A stretch of DNA of 64,000 bases from Sphingobium sp. YR768 (GTDB lineage: Bacteria > Pseudomonadota > Alphaproteobacteria > Sphingomonadales > Sphingomonadaceae): NCBI RefSeq assembly GCF_900111125.1, contig NZ_FOGE01000018.1, forward strand, positions 43,590-107,589, read 5' to 3'. A program made the position numbers and the translations under genes. Position 1 is the first letter of the stretch. Each line of letters starts with the position of its first letter. This document shows positions 59,312 to 64,000 of this stretch, one piece after another. Under the pieces are notes generated by a model. It saw only the letters and a program-made list of their open reading frames with translations. It did not search any database and had not been told where the DNA came from.

Positions 59312-60507
59312 TGGATGCATTGCGGTGGGTGCGCGGCTTGTTTGCCGGGCGCACCCTCCGTCAAGCGGATGGCTCGCAAGATCGGCAATTGCTGGTCGAT
59401 GTTTCCACGATCATCCAGCATGATGCCAGGACGGGCATCCAGCGTGTGGTGCGGGCGATCTGGCTGCAATTGCTGGCGACCGATCTGCCCGGCGTGCGGC
59501 TGGTGCCGGTATTCGCGACCGTCAAGCGTGGCTATTGCGAGGCTGCGTCGGATTTTCTGACCACGGGTATGCCTGATCGTCCACTGCCAGTGCGCGTAGG
59601 GGCGGGCGATATCTTCCTGGGCCTCGACCTGGCTGCGCATCGCCTCTGGCGACACCGGCGGCAAATCGCCGGATGGAAGCGTCAGGGGGCGGGGGTTCAC
59701 ATCATCGTCTATGACATGTTGCCGCTGACCCATCCGCGCTGGTTTCCCGACAGCACCGGTCGTCATTTTCGGCGCTGGATGAAGATATTGCTGCGCCACG
59801 CCGATCAGTTGATCGGCATATCGGCCCATGTCGCCGATGAGGTTCGTCTCTGGCTGGGCGACCATGGCGGGCGCAGGGCAAGCGAGATCGGGATCGCCCG
59901 CATCATGCTGAGCGGTGATCTGTCGGCCAGCGCGCCAAGCAAGGGCATTGCGGAACGGGCCCGTGCCCTGCTGGATCATATGGCGACGGTTCCGACGGTG
60001 CTGATGGTCGGCACGATCGAGCCGCGCAAGGCGCATGACAAGGCGCTGGATGCGATGGAGTGGCTGTGGCGGCACGATGGCGATGCGCCGATGCTGGTGA
60101 TTGCCGGTCGTCCCGGCTGGCGGACCGAGGCGTTGCAGCAGCGGTTGCTGGAGCATCCGCTGAAGAGCGAGCGACTGCACTGGCTGAGCGACGTGTCCGA
60201 CGAATTGCTGACGGAGTTGTACCGCAGGGCCGCGCTGGTTCTGGTGCCGTCCCATGGCGAGGGTTTCGGCCTACCGGTCATCGAAGCGTTGGATCAGGGG
60301 CGAAAGGTGCTGGCGCGCGATCTACCGGTTTTCCGCGAACTGGAGCGGCCCGGCCTGCATTTCTTCCCGTCGGATGCCCCGGCGGACCTGGCGACGGTGT
60401 TGATGGCGGCGTTGCCCTGTGATCACCCCCAGCCTCCGGTAGTGCGCCGGGGGTGGGATGAGACGACGGCGGATGTGTTGAAGGCGCTGAAGCTCGTCAG
60501 TCGATGA
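59308..60507 (+). CDS. Family 1/4 glycosyltransferase
   Basis: A 399-residue GT-B enzyme, paralogous in layout to that at 37996-39291. The N-terminus shows LLVDVSTIIQHDARTGIQRVVRAIW and the donor domain shows VGTIEPRKAHDKALDAME and SHGEGFGLPVIEALDQGRKV. It is the last gene of the kpsE-kpsM-kpsT run. Its 3' end overlaps the convergent sulfotransferase-like gene by 11 nt. Substrate is unknown. Confidence 0.86.
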   Translation: MMDALRWVRGLFAGRTLRQADGSQDRQLLVDVSTIIQHDARTGIQRVVRAIWLQLLATDLPGVRLVPVFATVKRGYCEAASDFLTTGMPDRPLPVRVGAGDIFLGLDLAAHRLWRHRRQIAGWKRQGAGVHIIVYDMLPLTHPRWFPDSTGRHFRRWMKILLRHADQLIGISAHVADEVRLWLGDHGGRRASEIGIARIMLSGDLSASAPSKGIAERARALLDHMATVPTVLMVGTIEPRKAHDKALDAMEWLWRHDGDAPMLVIAGRPGWRTEALQQRLLEHPLKSERLHWLSDVSDELLTELYRRAALVLVPSHGEGFGLPVIEALDQGRKVLARDLPVFRELERPGLHFFPSDAPADLATVLMAALPCDHPQPPVVRRGWDETTADVLKALKLVSR

Positions 60508-61297
60508 ACAGGCAAGGCTGACCGGTGCGCTTGCGGTAAAGACGGATGTCGTCCTTATAGCATTTGCTGACCAGCCGGATCGTTTCGTCCGTATAGAGCG
60601 ACTGGGTCGACGGGCATTGCCCATCCCGTTTGAGCAGGGCGATGTCGAGCGCGGGCATATCCGCATAATCGCCGTCCAATTTGGTCAGACTGCCGCGGCC
60701 ATGGCCGGTCATCGAACGGGCGTCGAGAATGTCGAGATCCAGCACGGCCTTGAGGTCGCGGGTCATCGCGGGAATGTCAGCGAAAGCATAATAGCGATCA
60801 TAATCGGCATAGAGCATGAAGTCGCTTTGCGGGCGCCAGTGGATATTCTGCCGCTTGCTCTTGTGGCTGGTGATGGTGCGGATGAAATCGGTGAAGGAGG
60901 CGTCCATCGCGGTGCCGCTGGCATGGCCTTCCTCCCGGAAATCCCAGGCGTCGCGATGCATGCCGACAATCTTGTCGAGATAGGCGCTGGCGAGTCGGTC
61001 GAACGGACAGCGCAATATGGTGAAGGTAAAGTCGGCCGTGGCCAGATCCGGCTGGGGCGCGATGAAGGCGCCATTATTGGCGTGAATCCACTGGATCGAA
61101 TCCGTCGCGCGCAGGAAGCCATTATCGACCGCCAGGGTGAAACGCATCGTCGAGCAGGCATTTTTGGGTATGAAGGAATAGATGGCGCGCCGCCGATAGA
61201 GGGCAAGTGCGAACTTTGCCGCAAAGCCATGCCCTTCATTGACCATGACCGATCCATTGCTGAGCCTGCTGTGCAGCAATTCACGTCTTTTCATCAA
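60497..61297 (-). CDS. Sulfotransferase-family protein
   Basis: A 266-residue protein with PAPS-binding motifs of family 2-type sulfotransferases: 5'-phosphosulfate loop SFIPKNACSTMRF (residues 41-53) and 3'-phosphate region ILRCPFDRLASAYLDK (about 92-107). It could sulfate the surface polysaccharide. No PAPS synthesis genes are nearby, and the gene runs opposite to the rest of the locus. Coupling only by an 11-nt tail overlap with the GT gene suggests later insertion. Confidence 0.75.
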   Translation of the reverse strand: MMKRRELLHSRLSNGSVMVNEGHGFAAKFALALYRRRAIYSFIPKNACSTMRFTLAVDNGFLRATDSIQWIHANNGAFIAPQPDLATADFTFTILRCPFDRLASAYLDKIVGMHRDAWDFREEGHASGTAMDASFTDFIRTITSHKSKRQNIHWRPQSDFMLYADYDRYYAFADIPAMTRDLKAVLDLDILDARSMTGHGRGSLTKLDGDYADMPALDIALLKRDGQCPSTQSLYTDETIRLVSKCYKDDIRLYRKRTGQPCLFID

Positions 61298-61558
61298 TCA
61301 TGGTCTCCGATCAGGAACGGGGCTTGCGCCATCCTAAAGCGAAAGGCGTTGATAGGGAAAGGGAAGGGCGCGCTTTACGTCGCGGACGGGGGATGCGACC
61401 AAGCGTCGTGTTGCGTCGCCGAAATGAAGGCTGGTCCCTCCGGATTGTTTTTGCATGTGCGAAATCCATCCGCTATGCCCTATGGCGATGAAATCGGGGG
61501 CTTAGTTTTCGTCCATCTAGTTTGGCTCTAGAGATCGCTTGATTCAGGAGGGCATACA

Positions 61559-62443
61559 TTGCGCAAAGGTATAATATTGGCCGGGGGATCGGGCACCAGG
61601 CTCTATCCGCTGACGAAGGGCGTGTCGAAGCAGCTCATGCCTGTTTATGACAAGCCCATGATCTATTATCCTTTGTCAACGCTGATGTTGTCGGGCATTC
61701 GTGAAATATTGATCATCACGACGCCGCATGATGCGGCTGCCTTCAAGGCGCTTTTGGGCACTGGCGAAGAATGGGGCCTGTCCCTGTCCTATGCGGTGCA
61801 GCCCGATCCGGGTGGTCTGGCGCAGGCCTATCTGATTGGCGCGGACTTCGTGGGCGACAGTCCGTCGACCCTCGTTCTGGGCGACAATATCTTCTACGGT
61901 CATGGTCTGAGCGATCTTTTGACCAAGGCGGACCAGCGCACCAGCGGCGCATCGGTATTCGGTTATTATGTCAATGATCCCAAGGCCTATGGCGTGGTGT
62001 CGTTCGATGCAGACGGCCGGGCCGAGACGATCGAGGAAAAGCCCGAAGAGCCCAAGTCCAACTATGCGGTGACGGGCCTCTATTTCTACGATGGTCGGGC
62101 GGTCGAACTGGCGCGTTCGCTCAAGCCCTCGCCGCGTGGCGAATTGGAAATTACCGATCTCAACCGCCTCTATCTGGAAGAGGGTAGCCTGAACGTCGAG
62201 ATCATGGGCCGTGGCTATGCCTGGCTCGATACCGGCACGCATGGCTCGCTGCTGGATGCGTCGCTCTATGTGCGCGTCACCGAAGAGCGGCAGGGCCTGA
62301 AGATTTGCTGCCCCGAGGAAATCGCCTGGCGACAGGGCTTTATCGATGACGCCCAGCTTGAGGTGCTGGCGGCGCCGCTGCGGAAGAGCGGCTATGGCAA
62401 TTATCTGGTCAAGCTGCTGGAAGGCAAGGGCGCGTTCGCATGA
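61559..62443 (+). CDS. rmlA: Glucose-1-phosphate thymidylyltransferase
   Basis: A 294-residue enzyme making dTDP-glucose, first step of dTDP-L-rhamnose synthesis. [47 protein letters not shown] and [15 protein letters not shown] are all canonical. The start is TTG at 61559, supported by AGGAGGG at 61546-61552. Its stop overlaps the rmlC start (ATGA, 62440-62443). Confidence 0.96.
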   Translation: MRKGIILAGGSGTRLYPLTKGVSKQLMPVYDKPMIYYPLSTLMLSGIREILIITTPHDAAAFKALLGTGEEWGLSLSYAVQPDPGGLAQAYLIGADFVGDSPSTLVLGDNIFYGHGLSDLLTKADQRTSGASVFGYYVNDPKAYGVVSFDADGRAETIEEKPEEPKSNYAVTGLYFYDGRAVELARSLKPSPRGELEITDLNRLYLEEGSLNVEIMGRGYAWLDTGTHGSLLDASLYVRVTEERQGLKICCPEEIAWRQGFIDDAQLEVLAAPLRKSGYGNYLVKLLEGKGAFA

Positions 62444-62985
62444 ACATCATCGAGACGGGCATTGAAGGCCTGCTGATCATCGAACCGCGCGTGTTTGGTG
62501 ACGATCGCGGCTTCTTCATGGAGAGCTGGAATGCGGCGGGCTTTGCCGAGGCGGGGCTGGACCTGAATTTCGTGCAGGATAATCACAGCCGATCGGCCAA
62601 AGGCGTGCTGCGCGGGCTGCATTTCCAGAATCCCAATCCGCAGGGCAAGCTGGTGCGTGTCGTGTCCGGCCGGGTGTGGGACGTGGCGGTCGATCTGCGC
62701 CGGTCCAGCCCGACTTTCGGGAAATGGGCAGGCGTCGAACTGTCGGCTGCCAACAAGCGCATGTTCTGGGTGCCGCCGGGCTTTGCCCATGGCTTTGTGA
62801 GCCTGGAGGACGGCACCGACTTCCTCTACAAATGCACGGCGCCCTATGATCCGTCGGCCGAACATTCGCTGATGTGGAATGATCCGGCGGTCGGCATCGA
62901 ATGGCCGCTGGAGGGGCTGGAGCCGCAACTGTCGGGCAAGGACCAGCAGGGCAAGGCGCTGGACGAGATCGAGGCCTTCGCATGA
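62440..62985 (+). CDS. rmlC: dTDP-4-dehydrorhamnose 3,5-epimerase
   Basis: A 181-residue cupin epimerase, third step of dTDP-L-rhamnose synthesis. [20 protein letters not shown] (catalytic His region) and VPPGFAHGF are visible, with [14 protein letters not shown] at the C-terminal side. Overlaps rmlA and rmlD by 4 nt each. Confidence 0.96.
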   Translation: MNIIETGIEGLLIIEPRVFGDDRGFFMESWNAAGFAEAGLDLNFVQDNHSRSAKGVLRGLHFQNPNPQGKLVRVVSGRVWDVAVDLRRSSPTFGKWAGVELSAANKRMFWVPPGFAHGFVSLEDGTDFLYKCTAPYDPSAEHSLMWNDPAVGIEWPLEGLEPQLSGKDQQGKALDEIEAFA

Positions 62986-63842
62986 AGGCGCTCATCACCG
63001 GCTGCAACGGGCAGTTGGGGCGGGGATTGCAGGCCACGGCGCCGGAAGGCGTCACTCTAGTCTGTGTCGGATCGGCCGAACTGGACCTGTCGCAGCCTGA
63101 TCTGATCGCGCCTTTCGTCGCATCCGTGCGGCCGGACGTCATCATCAACGCTGCCGCCTATACGGCGGTCGACAAGGCGGAGAGCGATGCGGACCGGGCG
63201 ATGGCGGTCAATGGCACGGCCGTTGGCGCGCTGGCGGATGCGGCGCGCAGCGTGGGTGCGCGGTTCGTGCATGTTTCGACCGATTTCGTGTTCGATGGCA
63301 CGGCTGGCACGCCCTATGCGCCGGATGCGCCGACCAGCCCGCTGGGCGTCTATGGCGAAACCAAGCTGGCGGGCGAAAGCCTGGCCGGTGAGGATGCGCT
63401 GATCGTGCGCACCGCCTGGGTCTATGCGCCGGTTGGCGGCAATTTCGTGCATACGATGCTGCGCCTGATGAAAGAGCGGCCGGAAATCCGCGTCGTTGCC
63501 GATCAGATCGGCACGCCCAGCTATGCGCCGGCGCTGGCCGCGGCGATCTGGAAGCTGATCGATGTGGGCGCTACGGGCATCCACCATTATACCGATAGTG
63601 GGGCGGCGAGCTGGTACGACTTCGCCGTCGCCATCTATGAGGAAGGGCGCGCGGCGGGCCTGCTGGACAAGGATGTGAGCATCCTGCCGATCGCCACGGC
63701 CGATTATCCGACGCCGGCCCGGCGGCCCAGCTATTCGGTGCTGGACAAGGGCAAAACCTTTACGGCACTGGGCGGCCCCGCGCCGCACTGGCGCACCCAT
63801 TTGCGGGCGATGATCGCCGGGGTGCAAGCCGCTTCACAATGA
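62982..63842 (+). CDS. rmlD: dTDP-4-dehydrorhamnose reductase
   Basis: A 286-residue SDR-family enzyme, last step of dTDP-L-rhamnose synthesis. The nucleotide-binding glycine motif ITGCNGQLGRGL (residues 5-16), AAYTAVDKAESD, STDFVFDG and the catalytic YGETKLAGE (Y-x3-K) are clear. The frame is open to 62901, but the ATG at 62982 overlaps the rmlC stop and fits the family. Gene order is rmlA-rmlC-rmlD; rmlB is not in the window. Confidence 0.96.
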   Translation: MKALITGCNGQLGRGLQATAPEGVTLVCVGSAELDLSQPDLIAPFVASVRPDVIINAAAYTAVDKAESDADRAMAVNGTAVGALADAARSVGARFVHVSTDFVFDGTAGTPYAPDAPTSPLGVYGETKLAGESLAGEDALIVRTAWVYAPVGGNFVHTMLRLMKERPEIRVVADQIGTPSYAPALAAAIWKLIDVGATGIHHYTDSGAASWYDFAVAIYEEGRAAGLLDKDVSILPIATADYPTPARRPSYSVLDKGKTFTALGGPAPHWRTHLRAMIAGVQAASQ

Positions 63843-63906
63843 TGCGGCGCTCTGTTAGCCGTCGCAACCACCGTCATTCACCTCCTGCAAGGACGCGGAC
63901 CTACAC

Positions 63907-64000
63907 ATGAAAATCACGATGATCGGCACGGGTTATGTTGGGCTTGTGTCCGGGGCCTGTTTTGCGGACTTTGGCCATGACGTGGTTTGCGTGGACAAGG
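63907..64000 (+). CDS. ugd: UDP-glucose 6-dehydrogenase, 5' end
   Basis: The first 31 codons only; the gene runs off the window. The Rossmann start [20 protein letters not shown] is diagnostic of the UDP-glucose/GDP-mannose dehydrogenase family, and the next residues [11 protein letters not shown] (ending with the NAD-binding acidic residue) match UDP-glucose 6-dehydrogenase. It would supply UDP-glucuronate for an acidic polysaccharide. It lies 64 bp after rmlD. Confidence 0.88.
   Translation, partial: MKITMIGTGYVGLVSGACFADFGHDVVCVDK

Noticed and set aside
1..64000. tRNA, rRNA, CRISPR array, complete insertion sequence or prophage
   Set aside because: None was recognised by eye: no cloverleaf, regular repeat-spacer array, or transposase-like protein; a tRNA scan would be needed to exclude short RNAs fully.

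Overview
This 64 kb stretch is high-GC alphaproteobacterial DNA, most likely a Sphingobium-like member of the Sphingomonadaceae. The inference rests on sphingomonad gene neighbourhoods (aat facing a DUF2155 lipoprotein gene next to an NDUFA12-like gene; a ScfR-type regulator divergent from a subfamily-3 isocitrate lyase), a fused ThiS-ThiG, and intergenic inverted repeats of the kind seen throughout this family. No rRNA, tRNA, CRISPR array or complete insertion sequence was recognised.

Layout. (1) 1-7.9 kb: a galactose/arabinose-type sugar catabolic group (GguC/AraD1 FAH protein, MocA-type sugar 1-dehydrogenase, FadR-type GntR regulator, FucP-like transporter, periplasmic mutarotase, SMP-30 lactonase). 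Two divergent promoter regions share a 13/14-bp site, which suggests one regulon. A DUF6678-like orphan gene and a gamma-glutamylcyclotransferase-fold gene lie inside it. (2) 8-11 kb: a telA - xpaC-like - 50-residue membrane protein operon. (3) 10.8-18.2 kb: acetate use (DUF485 protein and ActP symporter, isocitrate lyase and its likely regulator) plus a DUF885 peptidase-like protein. (4) 18.3-24.4 kb: M19 dipeptidase, aat, DUF2155, NDUFA12, DUF192, then an orphan region with a 58-residue membrane protein and a Sel1-like protein flanked by repeats, a small HTH protein and recX. (5) 24.5-33.4 kb: a fatty acyl-AMP ligase, a membrane GGDEF-EAL protein, a ParA-like ATPase, the aroQ-accB-accC-arsC-like operon, and divergent thiSG. 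(6) 33.9-37.9 kb: LysR regulator divergent from scoA - acid phosphatase lipoprotein - DUF5076 - scoB - HIT.

(7) 38-64 kb: a large cell-surface polysaccharide locus. It encodes an ABC-transporter-dependent (group 2 capsule-like) export system (KpsC-, KpsS-, KpsE-, KpsM- and KpsT-like proteins), glycosyltransferases, a mannose-1-phosphate guanylyltransferase, dTDP-rhamnose genes rmlA-rmlC-rmlD without an adjacent rmlB, the start of a UDP-glucose dehydrogenase gene, a pyruvyltransferase-family protein, a sulfotransferase-like protein, a methyltransferase and a frameshifted beta-propeller-like gene. Its centrepiece is an 1821-residue protein with five tandem beta-rich repeats, three glycosyltransferase modules and a C4 zinc-ribbon/degenerate methyltransferase tail.

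The stretch around 46.9-48.5 kb looks less GC-rich than its surroundings, which suggests that part of this locus was acquired. Across the window, several sequence-unrelated palindromic repeat elements share one architecture with compensatory stem changes.
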